A stretch of DNA of 64,000 nt from Azonexus hydrophilus. GTDB taxonomy: Bacteria > Pseudomonadota > Gammaproteobacteria > Burkholderiales > Rhodocyclaceae. Location of the stretch: NCBI RefSeq assembly GCF_905120355.1, contig NZ_CAJHOB010000007.1, positions 1 to 64,000 of the forward strand, written 5' to 3'. Positions 7,146 through 16,010 of the stretch are shown here, piece after piece. The position numbers and the translations under genes are program-made. Within the stretch, counting starts at the first letter, position 1; each line of letters opens with the position of its first letter. A model generated the notes under the pieces. The model searched no databases. It had not been told where the DNA came from and saw only the letters and a program-made list of their open reading frames with translations.

Positions 7146-8629
7146 TTCCGAACCTCCATCCAGTTGGCCGGGTCATTGGGATTTCCCCCAAGGAATACGT
7201 GGCCGCCATCCACATAACCGGCGGACAAGGATCCAGAGCCCTGCGCTCCTTGCTGTGGTTGCTGGGCTACCTGGTCGGTCGGTGCCGGTGCGCTGCCGAT
7301 ATGCTTGGCGCCCGGACCCGCCGCAACGGAAAAGCCATTGATTGCGGTCTGCCGGTTACGGGCTTTTTGCTCAATCACAGCCCGGGAGTCGCCTGGCTGT
7401 GGGAAGTATTGCTTTTGCGCGTTGGCAAATTCGCTTTCGGCAATCGCCGCCCCCGATTCTTGGCGGAGGACAGCATTCACAAAATCACGTTGCCCCTGCT
7501 CAATTTGCTGCTGCTCAGGGCTGGAAAAAAGACCGTTTGCTGCCATGCCCAGGGCTTCCCCAACCAGAGGAACAGACTCTGCAAACTGTTTGATGCGGCT
7601 GGGCTGAATTTCCCCGTTTTTTCCAACCTCTTCGATGATCCTGGATGCTTCAGCAGCTCGCATACCGTAACCAGTAGCCTTGGCCTGGGTTTCGTTTAGG
7701 GCTTTGCTGGAGCCCACCGGCTTCCCGTCTGGACCCGTCACCGGGCGCATTTCCCCGGTAGCGGGATTGAAGGCCATGTAGCCGTTTTCGGTTTGAAGCG
7801 TTTGGAGCTTCGATGTCCCTTCCGGCTTGAGAATCCCGGCGGCGATAGCGCTCGTGCGTGCTTTATTGACGGCCGCCGGATCTGTTGAATTGGCGGTATC
7901 AATCAAACCCTGCCTGGCCAACCTGGCAAATCCTGCGTCTTCCATTCGGCCGGCGTGCTCTGTTTGCTCCATGCCGAAGCGCTGCTGGTCCAGACCGAAA
8001 CGCTGCATATCTACGCCTTGGCGTGCCAGATCAATAAAGCCACGCTGCGCTGCCTCTGCAGCACGCTGATTGATTTCTGCCCGCTTCACAGATTCGCCCT
8101 GGGCGTCACTCATGATGCCGCGTGCAGCGTTCAATTGGGCAGCGGTCAGTTGCCCGTTCTGCGCGCCGGCATACGGCGTCATCGTCTTGCGCAGCAGTTC
8201 TTGCCGGTCAGCATTCATGCCACCAGATCCGCCGCCGATGATATGTACCTCGCCCCGCTGGCTATCGATCATCTGCTGCCGAACAGCGTTTTCCTTTGCA
8301 AGAACAGCAGTACTGCGCTGTGCTGCACTGATACTGAAAGGATCAACCGTCAGACCACGGGCGGCAAGGCTTCTGCCAGATTCCTGAACCGGATTTACCT
8401 GGGGCAATGTGCCTCCGGCGGGGGCGCTTCGAAAGGTTTCAGCCTGCTTTGTCGCAGCATCGAGCCGGGCTGTCAGATCGTTGCGGCCTCCTGTGCTATT
8501 GCCCGCATAGCCGGCCTGGGGCGCTTGTGTTGCGCCAGGGCGGACAGTCAGCCCCCCCGCAGGCCCGGAGATTGCTTTGAGTCGTTGTGCGTAGCTGGCG
8601 ATGCCGGGCTTGTCTTCGTTATCCAACAT
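7142..8629 (-). CDS. Podoviral-type DNA-ejection protein
   Basis: 495 residues. A central Gln/Arg/Phe-rich repeat (DMQRFGLDQQRFGMEQ, about 205-220) and a C-terminal block (LRQESGAAIAESEFANAQ then QYFPQPGDS, about 390-420) are typical of large internal or ejection proteins of P22- and related podovirus-like phages. The N terminus is disordered and the C terminus Gly-rich. It is coupled to 5061-7145. It probably travels with the packaged DNA and helps it cross the envelope; this comes from family knowledge, as no catalytic motif is visible. Confidence 0.7.
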   Translation of the reverse strand: MLDNEDKPGIASYAQRLKAISGPAGGLTVRPGATQAPQAGYAGNSTGGRNDLTARLDAATKQAETFRSAPAGGTLPQVNPVQESGRSLAARGLTVDPFSISAAQRSTAVLAKENAVRQQMIDSQRGEVHIIGGGSGGMNADRQELLRKTMTPYAGAQNGQLTAAQLNAARGIMSDAQGESVKRAEINQRAAEAAQRGFIDLARQGVDMQRFGLDQQRFGMEQTEHAGRMEDAGFARLARQGLIDTANSTDPAAVNKARTSAIAAGILKPEGTSKLQTLQTENGYMAFNPATGEMRPVTGPDGKPVGSSKALNETQAKATGYGMRAAEASRIIEEVGKNGEIQPSRIKQFAESVPLVGEALGMAANGLFSSPEQQQIEQGQRDFVNAVLRQESGAAIAESEFANAQKQYFPQPGDSRAVIEQKARNRQTAINGFSVAAGPGAKHIGSAPAPTDQVAQQPQQGAQGSGSLSAGYVDGGHVFLGGNPNDPANWMEVRK

Positions 8630-8684
8630 GAATGCCTCCTGAAGTTGATGCGCACATGCTCCTGCCTATTGCGTCAGAAATGAG

Positions 8685-8987
8685 TCATAAATTAGCCCGT
8701 CGCCAAGCACTGCGAAAACTGGCCCAGGTGATCCGCTCGCCAGCAAGATCGGCACCGACATCGCGCCAAACTTCGTCGGCAGTTTCGGGGGTAACGGTGA
8801 GTGATAGTCCGTCGTCTGCAGCTTCCTCAAGCAGGCAGAGCCGGCGCCACGTCTCCGCTTGTCCGTATCCGGCGCGGCGCATCTCGCGGATCACGCCGCG
8901 AAGCCAGCGAGTCACCGGAGCCAGCGTGCCCGGGGGGCGACCTCGGCGTGGATTAGGCGTTACGCCGCTCAGTGAAGACTGCAACAT
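8685..8987 (-). CDS. Small basic hypothetical protein
   Basis: 100 residues, Arg/Trp-rich, with the N terminus (PNPRRGRPPGTLAPVTRWLR) reminiscent of an AT-hook-like basic patch. It overlaps the upstream gene by 19 bases and precedes the ejection-protein genes after a 55-base gap. No family recognised. DNA binding is likely from composition only. Confidence 0.5.
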   Translation of the reverse strand: MLQSSLSGVTPNPRRGRPPGTLAPVTRWLRGVIREMRRAGYGQAETWRRLCLLEEAADDGLSLTVTPETADEVWRDVGADLAGERITWASFRSAWRRANL

Positions 8988-9334
8988 TTTTCGCTATCCG
9001 GAAAAATCAGCTCCCAACTGAAACCAAGCCGGCGGCCAATGTCGCTGGCGACGAATTTTTCCACCTCGTTCGCCGCCGTCGAGGCCGGCACCCCAAGTGC
9101 GCGCGCAACCGATTCCAGCGAGCAGAGCCCCCCGATATCTGGGTTATACCGGTCTGGGCATGGCATAAACCCGGCCTCTCGAATGTCTCGCCATATTTGC
9201 TCCCGCTGCTCGCCTTGGCTGAGATTCAAAAGAAGCAAAACGCGCAGCCGGTGCCCCGGGTGCGTTGGGTCACCACCAGCTTCATTGTGCAAATGGCGGT
9301 TTGCCTCGGTGACCAACTCTTCGAATGGTGTCAT
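8969..9334 (-). CDS. Hypothetical protein downstream of primase
   Basis: 121 residues starting [10 protein letters not shown]. It overlaps the primase stop by four bases and the next gene by 19 bases, so it belongs to the replication transcript. The second half contains a plausible helix-turn-helix ([22 protein letters not shown], about 75-97). Function unknown; a replication-linked regulator is possible. Confidence 0.55.
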   Translation of the reverse strand: MTPFEELVTEANRHLHNEAGGDPTHPGHRLRVLLLLNLSQGEQREQIWRDIREAGFMPCPDRYNPDIGGLCSLESVARALGVPASTAANEVEKFVASDIGRRLGFSWELIFPDSEKCCSLH

Positions 9335-10263
9335 GCTGCCCCTCTTTCATTGAGAACATCCAGCCAGTCGCCGACAAGCGGCGGAATCGCAACCTCGCAT
9401 GACAACCCATTCCTGCTGAGCCGCCGCGCCGCCGCATAGGCCGCTGCCTGGCCTGTAAAATTGGCATCGTTGTCGCTGAAGATCGTCAGCACCCTGATGC
9501 CAGCTGGTGGCTCAAAGGTTTCGATTCCTGCTGCAGACACCACCGACCAGACTGGGCATCTGAATAGCTGCGCAGCGGCCAGAGCGGTTTCAATGCCTTC
9601 GGCTACACCAAGCCATTCATTGGCCGGCGCCAATCGAATAGCGCCCCCGGAAATTGGCTTGCCGGGCATGAGTTTCTTCGGCGAAGGCACAGGCGCCTTG
9701 CGAGCACCCTGCAGGTAAGTCCTGTGCAGAGTTATACCGGTGCCGTTCGGTGCAACAACACGGGCAAGCAATGCGGGAAATCTGCCGACCTTGGTACGGC
9801 CCTCGAAGTACGGCAGAGCTGGATGCAGGCGAAGACAGTCCGGGATTGAGCCAAGATCAAGTCCGCGCTCGGCCAGGTAACGCATTGCCTCGTCACCATT
9901 CATCAGCGGCCGAGCATCGTTCCAGACCTGACGCAACCTGCTGACTTTCTCGGCTTCGCCCTGCTCTGATTTCACGCTGCCCGGTTGCACCACCCCAGCC
10001 GCTTGCTCGATCTCCTTGGCTGCTGAACGGAAGTCCCAGCCCTTCGCCTGCAGTACCAGATCGACGCCATTGCCGGCACCACAGTGCGAGCAGAACCAGG
10101 TTCCGCGGCCGTCCTTGTTGTCGAAGCGGAACCGATCCTTTCCGCCACAAATCGGGCATGGGCAATGACGGCCGGTCAGTTGCCGCTCGTTGAGCACTTC
10201 AAGGGCCGAGAGAATGCCTGGCCAGCGTCCTGCGGCAACCTCATGTACGTTACGCTGCTGCAT
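9331..10263 (-). CDS. Phage/plasmid DNA primase: zinc-ribbon plus Toprim domain
   Basis: 310 residues from ATG 10263. The N terminus has the zinc-binding set [10 protein letters not shown] (Cys36, Cys39) and FCSHCG (Cys58, Cys61) of the P4 alpha/T7-type primase zinc ribbon. A Toprim domain follows: the acidic AEGIETAL motif at 221-228 and FSDND at 262-266. There is no helicase domain; that function is given by the next gene upstream. It would make RNA primers for replication of the element. The start was placed at 10263 because residues upstream in the same frame antisense the helicase and lack homology-like character. It overlaps the helicase end by 14 bases. Confidence 0.85.
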   Translation of the reverse strand: MQQRNVHEVAAGRWPGILSALEVLNERQLTGRHCPCPICGGKDRFRFDNKDGRGTWFCSHCGAGNGVDLVLQAKGWDFRSAAKEIEQAAGVVQPGSVKSEQGEAEKVSRLRQVWNDARPLMNGDEAMRYLAERGLDLGSIPDCLRLHPALPYFEGRTKVGRFPALLARVVAPNGTGITLHRTYLQGARKAPVPSPKKLMPGKPISGGAIRLAPANEWLGVAEGIETALAAAQLFRCPVWSVVSAAGIETFEPPAGIRVLTIFSDNDANFTGQAAAYAAARRLSRNGLSCEVAIPPLVGDWLDVLNERGAA

Positions 10264-11776
10264 GGCTGCCCCCTTTCTGCCGTGCCTTGGCCGCGGCAAT
10301 CTGCCGAGACTTGATCCAGCCGAGAATTTCCGGGGACGGCGTGGCTGGCACCTGGCGCAATCCGTTGGGGTGCTTACCGTCGAAAAATTCCGCGTACTTG
10401 TGATACGCCCACCCGGCCTTAAACCCCCGTGACACTGCGTAGCCGAGCAACTGCGAATAGACGTGCTGGCCGGCCTCTTTCTTGATCGGCTGCTGCTTCT
10501 TGCGCACAACCTTAACCAGCTCTCCGGCGATGGTCTCGACGTTTGATTGGCGTTCGGGGGCGAATCCGCATTTCGGGCAGGTATGAACACCGGCCGGGCG
10601 CATGAACTTGCACGCCGGGCACGGTTTGGGCAGCGACTCGCGGCGCTCGGCCTGCTGCTTGCCGGCTGAGGATTTCGGCTTGCCGTCGTCCAGCACGAGC
10701 GGCAAATCGTCGCAAGGGTGCCCCAGGCGTGCCGTACTCCCCGAGTGGTCGAGCAGCAGCGCCCGTTTCTTGCCGTTTGCCGGACGCAGGACACGGCCGA
10801 CCATCTGGACGAAGCGGGTCAGCGAGCGTGTTGGCCTAGCCAGAATCATCACTTCCGTTGCCGGGCAGTCCCAGCCCTCGGCCAACAACCCAACATTCGA
10901 CAACACGGTGGTTTCCTTGCGCTCGAAACGGCGCAGGATGGCGGTGCGTTCGTCGTCGTTCGCCCGGTAGTCGATGTGCTCGGCAGCGACACCAGCTGCC
11001 TGGAACTGCTCAACGATGTGCTTTGAATGGGCGATGCTGCAGGCGAAAACAACGGTCTGCTTGCCGGCTGCCAGCTTGCGCCAGTGGTCGACGATGTCGC
11101 CGATCAGTTCTGGTTTGTCGGTCGCCGTCTCCAGGTCGGATTGGTTGTAATCGAGTAGGCCGTCGATACCCTTGGCGCTGCGGACCTTCGCTAGGTCCGG
11201 CTCGCTGGGGGCGTAGATGTCGCAATCGACCAAGTAGCCATCGGCAATCAGATCCCGGATCGTTGCACCCACAACAAGCTCTTCGAAGAGCGGGCCGCCG
11301 ATGTCCTGGTAACACTTCGCCATGCCGGCGGCGAACGGCGTAGCCGACAAGCCTACCACCGGCACAGCGTTGTACTTCGCCATTAGTTGCCGGCACTTCT
11401 GACTGCCGGCAACGCCGTGGGCTTCATCGATGATGAGCAGACCGACATCCAGCGGCAGGCCGCGTACATGCACCGTATCGATGGAGCCAATGATTACCTT
11501 GGCGTCAAGGCTGCGGGTATTCTCGGCCTGCAGGATGCCGTGGGCTATGCCATAGTGGGAAAACACGGCGCTGGTCTGCTGAACCAGCTGCTTGCGGTTC
11601 GCCAGGAACACTACCTTGCGGCCCTTGGCGACAGCCTTGGTGATAATCGAGGTTGCCGTCAGCGTTTTACCGCCACCGGTCGGCAGGTACAGGCATACGC
11701 GCCGCAGGCCCCGAGCCAGAGCAAGGCGCGCTTGCTGCTCGGCGTCGTGCTGATATGGGCGAAGTTCAAAAGTCAT
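10250..11776 (-). CDS. Superfamily 2 DEAH helicase with C-terminal zinc ribbon
   Basis: 508 residues. All main SF2 motifs are visible: PTGGGKT (32-38), DEAH (117-120), SAT (144-146) and QMVGRVLR (324-331). A four-cysteine ribbon follows (Cys386, Cys389, Cys400, Cys403). The order matches type III restriction/RecG-like phage helicases used for replication of the element. It is encoded directly upstream of the primase and overlaps it, so the two probably work together at a replication fork. Confidence 0.9.
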   Translation of the reverse strand: MTFELRPYQHDAEQQARLALARGLRRVCLYLPTGGGKTLTATSIITKAVAKGRKVVFLANRKQLVQQTSAVFSHYGIAHGILQAENTRSLDAKVIIGSIDTVHVRGLPLDVGLLIIDEAHGVAGSQKCRQLMAKYNAVPVVGLSATPFAAGMAKCYQDIGGPLFEELVVGATIRDLIADGYLVDCDIYAPSEPDLAKVRSAKGIDGLLDYNQSDLETATDKPELIGDIVDHWRKLAAGKQTVVFACSIAHSKHIVEQFQAAGVAAEHIDYRANDDERTAILRRFERKETTVLSNVGLLAEGWDCPATEVMILARPTRSLTRFVQMVGRVLRPANGKKRALLLDHSGSTARLGHPCDDLPLVLDDGKPKSSAGKQQAERRESLPKPCPACKFMRPAGVHTCPKCGFAPERQSNVETIAGELVKVVRKKQQPIKKEAGQHVYSQLLGYAVSRGFKAGWAYHKYAEFFDGKHPNGLRQVPATPSPEILGWIKSRQIAAAKARQKGGSHAAA

Positions 11777-12287
11777 CGTCGCCCCCTTTGCCAGAATTTA
11801 TGCCATAGGGATTTGCCCCGTGTACACCCTTAGTAGATAAATCTTCCCTGGCTTGGCTAGGCCGGGTCGCTTCCTCTCCTGTTCCTTTCCTTTCCTGGGG
11901 GAATCCGCTCCACGCCTCGTTACGCGTAGGCATCGCGTCGCCACGCGTTACGGTCGCGTTCGTTACGCGTTCAGGAATGGCGCTCTTGCGTTCCTTCGCG
12001 TTGATGCTCTGATGACGCTTGAAAGTCGGAATCTCGGCGAAGGTATTGCCGTCGACCACGTATGGGATGACGAGGCCGGATTCGACCAGTTCATTGCAAA
12101 GTTCGTGAATGTCGCAGAGGTCGCCAGGGAGAAAACGAAGCTTGAAATTGCCAGGTCGCCAAGTGAATCGCCCCTCGCGGTCAGCCTCAGTCCAAAGGGC
12201 GATATAGAGCAGGCGAGCCAACGGCGACAGTGAAACGATGTCATCTGACGTAAAGAATGACGCCTTGATGGTGCGGATATAGGCCAT
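11766..12287 (-). CDS. Replication-organiser-like phage protein
   Basis: 173 residues from ATG 12287. The N terminus (residues 1-90: IKASFFTSDDIVSLSPLARL and so on) is the winged-helix-like domain common in phage replisome organisers and DnaT/DnaD-like proteins. The rest is charged and disordered, ending GGDDDF. It overlaps the helicase gene by 11 bases and probably recruits the helicase to the origin; this is by family analogy. Confidence 0.65.
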   Translation of the reverse strand: MAYIRTIKASFFTSDDIVSLSPLARLLYIALWTEADREGRFTWRPGNFKLRFLPGDLCDIHELCNELVESGLVIPYVVDGNTFAEIPTFKRHQSINAKERKSAIPERVTNATVTRGDAMPTRNEAWSGFPQERKGTGEEATRPSQAREDLSTKGVHGANPYGINSGKGGDDDF

Positions 12288-12289
12288 GA

Positions 12290-12400
12290 TCACGCCCCCT
12301 GCAGGCCAAGGGCATTGATCAACCACTGCGCGAAGCTGGCCGGCAGCAGCCCCCAAATCGCCAGGCGAACAATTACGGCTTTGACGGTTGCGCGGTTCAT
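12290..12400 (-). CDS. Tiny phage protein of 36 residues
   Basis: ATG 12400 to TGA 12290 encodes 36 residues beginning MNRATVKAVIVRLAIWG and ending LINALGLQGA. Its start overlaps the stop of 12397-12747 by four bases (ATGA), and its stop is only two bases from the next start. Tight coupling on both sides argues that it is translated. It is an amphipathic or hydrophobic helix; function unknown. Confidence 0.55.
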   Translation of the reverse strand: MNRATVKAVIVRLAIWGLLPASFAQWLINALGLQGA

Positions 12401-12747
12401 TTCGTCACCTCAGCGAAGTGTCCCGGCGCCGGCCATTCCGGCGTGCCGAGCGAATACGTGGCTACGTTGCGGCGCTCAACACCACGGAACATCACAACCG
12501 GTCGGATCGTGGTCAGGATGTTCCAGCCGGCCGCGCGAAGGTTATGCACACGAGCTGCCGCCTCGGGAATGGCGTGGTCAGCGGTCAGGACAAGGGAGAG
12601 CAGCGGCTGGTGCTGCCGGATCAGGTTCAGCACTTGGGCGCATTGGCCAGTGGTAACTGGCGGGGTAAGATCGCGGCGCTGTTTTTTTTGTTGTTCGACC
12701 TCGCCGGGTGCCCGCCCGGCGGCGTCAATTAGGGATAGCTGATTCAT
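12397..12747 (-). CDS. Phage HTH-type regulatory or replication accessory protein
   Basis: 116 residues from ATG 12747 (a GTG at 12756 is also in frame, but the GGCGGGG sequence is better placed for 12747). The sequence from about 35 to 105 (GQCAQVLNLIRQHQPLLSLV and so on) matches a common helix-turn-helix-domain protein of Gram-negative phages, found before the replication organiser. DNA binding is likely; specific target unknown. Confidence 0.6.
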   Translation of the reverse strand: MNQLSLIDAAGRAPGEVEQQKKQRRDLTPPVTTGQCAQVLNLIRQHQPLLSLVLTADHAIPEAAARVHNLRAAGWNILTTIRPVVMFRGVERRNVATYSLGTPEWPAPGHFAEVTK

Positions 12748-12749
12748 GT

Positions 12750-12959
12750 TCAGCACCCCGCCGTGCCACTGATCAGCGCATCAACCTGATCGGCAGGCCA
12801 AAGCAAGCGACCATTGGGCAGCTTGGCCAAGGGCTTGATACCCATAAAGTGACCATTGACGCACAGATTGCGCCGCCAAGTTGCCGGCTTATTGCGTACC
12901 TTTCCGGCAGCTTCCTCGGTGGTATATGCACGGGTTTGCGCGGCCTGATTGTTTTTCAT
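12750..12959 (-). CDS. AlpA/excisionase-like DNA-binding protein
   Basis: 69 residues from ATG 12959. AAGGAG lies eight bases upstream, which excludes the alternative GTG at 12968. The pattern YTTEEAAGKVRNKPATWRRNL followed by LPNGRLLWPADQVDALI is that of an AlpA/MerR-fold DNA binder used as excisionase or activator in islands. It is the first gene of the replication transcript, so it could be the switch gene of E1. Confidence 0.65.
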   Translation of the reverse strand: MKNNQAAQTRAYTTEEAAGKVRNKPATWRRNLCVNGHFMGIKPLAKLPNGRLLWPADQVDALISGTAGC

Positions 12960-13014
12960 TGCTATCACTCCTTATCAACGAGTGATGCAATATTCCGTCC
13001 GCTATTTTTTCTGG

Positions 13015-13041
13015 TTTTTTCCCGGAAAATCAGGGAAAAAT
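13015..13041. promoter_or_regulatory. Inverted repeat in the AT-rich control region of the replication operon
   Basis: TTTTTTCCC (13015-13023) and GGGAAAAAT (13033-13041) form an inverted repeat around nine bases in the AT-rich stretch 12960-13054 between the AlpA-like gene and 13055-13663. It could be an operator for the replication operon or a terminator-like structure for the upstream gene; there is no long U tract on either strand. Confidence 0.35.
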
Positions 13042-13054
13042 TTATGCCAAAAAA

Positions 13055-13663
13055 TTATTCTTTTATCTGGCTCAACACTTGTTCGAACGTTGCCTTCGAG
13101 CACGGGCGATGACAGTTTTTCAGCCTCAAATCCTCTCCCCGCTTATGTGCTGTAAACGGTGAAAATTCACTGCCAGCCTCTTTTTCCGCTTCTGAGTGCA
13201 ATAGTTTCCCTGTCAGCTTCGGGAATCTCTTCTTCAGTTCAGCAACATAAGGCTTAATCGATTCTTTTACCGTGGGGCCGCGGGTGCTACGTTTCCTTTT
13301 CGTTCTTGACTGATCGCTGTCCGCTCTCCCGGTTTTGCCTGTGTCCAGGCGCTCAACTTCCGCCCTGAACGCATCCGGCACCTCGATATCAACAAGCCGA
13401 TCGACGAAGCGCAGCAATTCCAGCGGGAGGCACGGAAAACGGAGCGGCTCAATAACGCTCACCTCGCCAATCTCGAACGCCTCTTCTGCCGTCAATAACG
13501 CAAGCTCGCGATCGTCGTATTGCTCGGGGAAAATGCCACTTTGATTACAAATAACATAATCGCCTTCACCTCCCGTCACGCCAGTAAGCAGGCGCCAGTG
13601 ATGCAGCCGCAATTCATCCAGTCTCGCAAACTCGATGCACTGTTCTTTGGTGATAGATGACAT
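13055..13663 (-). CDS. Hypothetical protein
   Basis: 202 residues. The first half is acidic with a possible EEAFEIGE helix, and the second half is very basic (TKRKRSTRGPTVKESIKPYV), suggesting nucleic-acid contact. It sits between HigBA and the AlpA-like gene. No family is recognised. The AT-rich region downstream separates it from the replication operon. Confidence 0.5.
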   Translation of the reverse strand: MSSITKEQCIEFARLDELRLHHWRLLTGVTGGEGDYVICNQSGIFPEQYDDRELALLTAEEAFEIGEVSVIEPLRFPCLPLELLRFVDRLVDIEVPDAFRAEVERLDTGKTGRADSDQSRTKRKRSTRGPTVKESIKPYVAELKKRFPKLTGKLLHSEAEKEAGSEFSPFTAHKRGEDLRLKNCHRPCSKATFEQVLSQIKE

Positions 13664-13693
13664 GCGCGCCCCTTCTGCGCCCTTCGTCAGGTA

Positions 13694-13749
13694 CCGCCCC
13701 CAGGCGGGAGAAGGAATCCCGCTTTTCGGTTCGCGGGCCTAGGGGGCGG
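13694..13749. repeat. Nested inverted repeats downstream of higA
   Basis: CCGCCCCC (13694-13701) pairs with GGGGGCGG (13742-13749), and a second stem CCCGC/GCGGG (13718-13722 with 13733-13737) lies within. The 56-base structure begins ten bases after the antitoxin stop codon, so it may end or protect the toxin-antitoxin mRNA. No U tract follows. Confidence 0.4.
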
Positions 13750-13758
13750 CTTACTCGG

Positions 13759-14073
13759 TCAGACGTGCGCTTCTTCGGGCACGATCTTCTTGACTTTCGG
13801 CTTCTTGATAGTCACCGAAGGCGCAAGTCCTGCCGTGGCAGCCATATCAATCAGGGTATCGAGCGAGAAAAGATTGATTCTCCCCCGCACCAAATCAGAA
13901 ACTCGGGGCTGTGTCACGCCGAACAAGCCGGCAGCGGTCGCTTGGGTCAGCCCTTTGTTTTTCAGCCACTTCTGCAAGGCCATCATCAGCTCAGAGCGGA
14001 CGCGCATGCTCGCCGCCTGCTGCGGTGTGTCCTCGATCGCGTCCCAGACGCTTGCAAATCGCTGCTCGCTCAT
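13759..14073 (-). CDS. higA: HigA-type XRE antitoxin
   Basis: 104 residues from ATG 14073, with a helix-turn-helix of XRE type at about 42-70 (GLTQATAAGLFGVTQPRVSDLVRG). It is coupled by a four-base overlap to the upstream toxin gene, in the toxin-first order usual for higBA. It would neutralise the toxin and repress the shared promoter at 14403-14430. The C terminus is lysine-rich. Placement beside an integrase suggests island maintenance. Confidence 0.85.
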   Translation of the reverse strand: MSEQRFASVWDAIEDTPQQAASMRVRSELMMALQKWLKNKGLTQATAAGLFGVTQPRVSDLVRGRINLFSLDTLIDMAATAGLAPSVTIKKPKVKKIVPEEAHV

Positions 14074-14396
14074 TTCCTTGCCTCCGTTAATTCCTTGAAT
14101 CGTTTCCGTGCCAGCCGGATATCGCGCTCGCTTGTTTGCTGGGTTTTCTTCTGGAAGCAATGCAGCACATACACGGCATCCGCCAGCTTGGCCAAGTAGA
14201 TGACCCGGAATGCCCCTGCCTCGTCCCAGATGCGGATTTCCTTGACTCCGCCCCCGATAGTTGCCATAGGTTTCCAGTCGTCTGGTTCTTCGCCGTGCTG
14301 AACCTTATCGATCTGGTAACCGGCTTCACGCTTGGCCCCTTCAGGAAAGGATCGCAGGGCATCTATCGAATCGCCGCAAAATTCTACAGGCTTCAT
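14070..14396 (-). CDS. higB: HigB/RelE-family toxin (Gp49-like)
   Basis: 108 residues. The central core (EIRIWDEAGAFRVIYLAKLADAVYVLHCFQKKTQ) is the signature of phage-derived Gp49/HigB toxins of the RelE superfamily, which are ribosome-dependent mRNA interferases. It starts with ATG 14396 just behind a promoter. With 13759-14073 it forms a type II toxin-antitoxin module, probably stabilising E1. Confidence 0.88.
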   Translation of the reverse strand: MKPVEFCGDSIDALRSFPEGAKREAGYQIDKVQHGEEPDDWKPMATIGGGVKEIRIWDEAGAFRVIYLAKLADAVYVLHCFQKKTQQTSERDIRLARKRFKELTEARK

Positions 14397-14402
14397 GGTC
14401 TG

Positions 14403-14430
14403 ATTATATAAATAATTGTATAAACATCAA
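14403..14430 (-). promoter_or_regulatory. Sigma70 promoter of higBA, close to the start codon
   Basis: On the minus strand TTGATG (14430-14425) and TATAAT (14408-14403) are 16 bases apart. The -10 element ends only six bases before the toxin ATG, so the transcript would be leaderless or nearly so. The -35 element overlaps the end of the integrase gene. Autorepression by HigA at this site is expected. Confidence 0.55.
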
Positions 14431-15830
14431 GCATTGATTGCCCGCAGTCCGGGCTTCACATCTTCCTTGGGTTGCTCGATTCCCGCCTGTTCCAACATCC
14501 AGCCCTCGATCTTGGTGTGCCACATGCGCAGCAGGTCGAGAGGACGGACGCGGTAATGTTTCTCTGCCGTTGCGCTCGGCTTGTGTCCTTGGATTTGCGC
14601 GACGATGCCGACAGGAACTTCGCACCATTCTGAGAGGCTGCCGAAGCTGCGGCGCAGTCCGTGCAGCGTCACATTGGTAATGCCTAGATTGCGCAGCATT
14701 TCCCGATGAATGGTGCCAGCATTTTCGATTTGACCGGACATGGAGCGGCTGCTGGAAAATACAAACTCAGACGGCTTCCACTTCTCCAAATTGTTCGCCA
14801 CCTTACGCCCGTGCAATATTCGGTAGGCTGGCGGTGGAGTCTGGTTCCATGCTTTCAACTCACGCAACAGGCTTTCAAGGTATGGCGTCAATGGGATGAC
14901 GCGCTCGCCTTCTACCTTGTCGCGGATCATCAGGCTGTGCCACTGAAAATCCACGTCAGACCACTTCAACCCAGCCAGTTCGTTTGGCCGGGCGCCAGTG
15001 ATCAACATCCCCTGCAGGTATGTGGCGGTCCGCCGATTCCTAATTGTGCGCACGCCTTCGAACCACAGGCGCAACTGCTCACGCTGCAGGCAATCATCCT
15101 TGGCCTTTGCCTTAGGCACATTCTCTCGGACTGCCTTGCTGCCACAAATTCCTGGCTGAACAATGTCCCGGTATTCCGCATGGTCGGCGCACCAGTTGAA
15201 GAAGGCACGAAGCAAGCGAAAACCCAAAGCAGCCTGTGTTGGGCGCTGGGCACACTCCATCTCAAGCCAATCTCTGACTATCACACTATCGATACTGGCG
15301 AGCGGCCTTGGTGCCAACGAGGCAAGCACGCCGGCCTTGAGCACCTTTCCGGCCTTGGTACGTTCCGGCAGGATCAGCTGTTCGTGATCGCGTAAATTAC
15401 GCTCACCCCACTTTACGCGGCGCGCACCAATATATGCACCCCAGGCCTTCCCGAATGTGACTTGCTGACGCTGTTTCTCGCGTTGCTCAGATTCTTTTGT
15501 GCGAACGGCTGCCTCACGGGCAGCCTCATCGGCTGCGGCGATCTCGGCTTTAACCTGGCGCGGATCGCGGCCTGAATCGACAAGCGTCTGTAGGCGACGC
15601 GCCTCAGCCCTAGCTTCGTCCAAGTTCCAAGTATCAACGCTGCCGATAGTAATGCGCAACGGCACTTTATTCAGCTTGCCAGCATAAACAAACGTTTTTG
15701 CCCCGGCGGGAGTAACCCGTACAGACAGATGCCTTGGGTCATCGTCGAAGACGTAAATTGCATGCTTCCCATCGGGCAGGGACAGCTTCCGGATTCGCTC
15801 AAGTGTCAGGTGGACTCGAATCGTAGCCAC
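14427..15830 (-). CDS. int: Tyrosine-type site-specific integrase
   Basis: 467 residues, starting with GTG 15830 behind an AGGAG element. The N terminus is a DUF4102-like arm-binding domain, the middle a SAM-like core-binding domain, and the catalytic residues are Arg281 (GARPNEL), His390 and Arg393 (HGLRRSF), His416 (QGHK) and Tyr426 (EKHYRV). It would integrate E1 into the 3' end of the tRNA-Leu gene, whose fragment lies 180 bases away. Repeats between the gene and the att site are candidates for arm sites or an operator. Confidence 0.93.
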   Translation of the reverse strand: MATIRVHLTLERIRKLSLPDGKHAIYVFDDDPRHLSVRVTPAGAKTFVYAGKLNKVPLRITIGSVDTWNLDEARAEARRLQTLVDSGRDPRQVKAEIAAADEAAREAAVRTKESEQREKQRQQVTFGKAWGAYIGARRVKWGERNLRDHEQLILPERTKAGKVLKAGVLASLAPRPLASIDSVIVRDWLEMECAQRPTQAALGFRLLRAFFNWCADHAEYRDIVQPGICGSKAVRENVPKAKAKDDCLQREQLRLWFEGVRTIRNRRTATYLQGMLITGARPNELAGLKWSDVDFQWHSLMIRDKVEGERVIPLTPYLESLLRELKAWNQTPPPAYRILHGRKVANNLEKWKPSEFVFSSSRSMSGQIENAGTIHREMLRNLGITNVTLHGLRRSFGSLSEWCEVPVGIVAQIQGHKPSATAEKHYRVRPLDLLRMWHTKIEGWMLEQAGIEQPKEDVKPGLRAINA

Positions 15831-15857
15831 GGACGTTACTCCTGCAGGATGAATTCA

Positions 15858-15894
15858 GGAGCAACAGCACCACTATTGCTCCCCTGTTGCTCCC
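15858..15894. repeat. TTGCTCC repeats between integrase and attR
   Basis: GGAGCAACAG (15858-15867) is the exact inverse of CTGTTGCTCC (15884-15893), and TTGCTCCC occurs twice directly at 15876-15883 and 15887-15894, spaced 11 bases. Three copies of one heptamer near att, in both orientations, fit integrase arm-type or excisionase sites, or an integrase-gene operator. The rest of 15831-16010 holds no gene. Confidence 0.5.
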
Positions 15895-16010
15895 AATTCT
15901 ATCAACGAACATCACTGTCAATCAACGCATGAAAAGCAGTTTACCTATTTAAATCAAGGAAAAGGTAATTTTTCATCATTGCGGATCAACATAGGAAAAC
16001 GCCAATTTTT

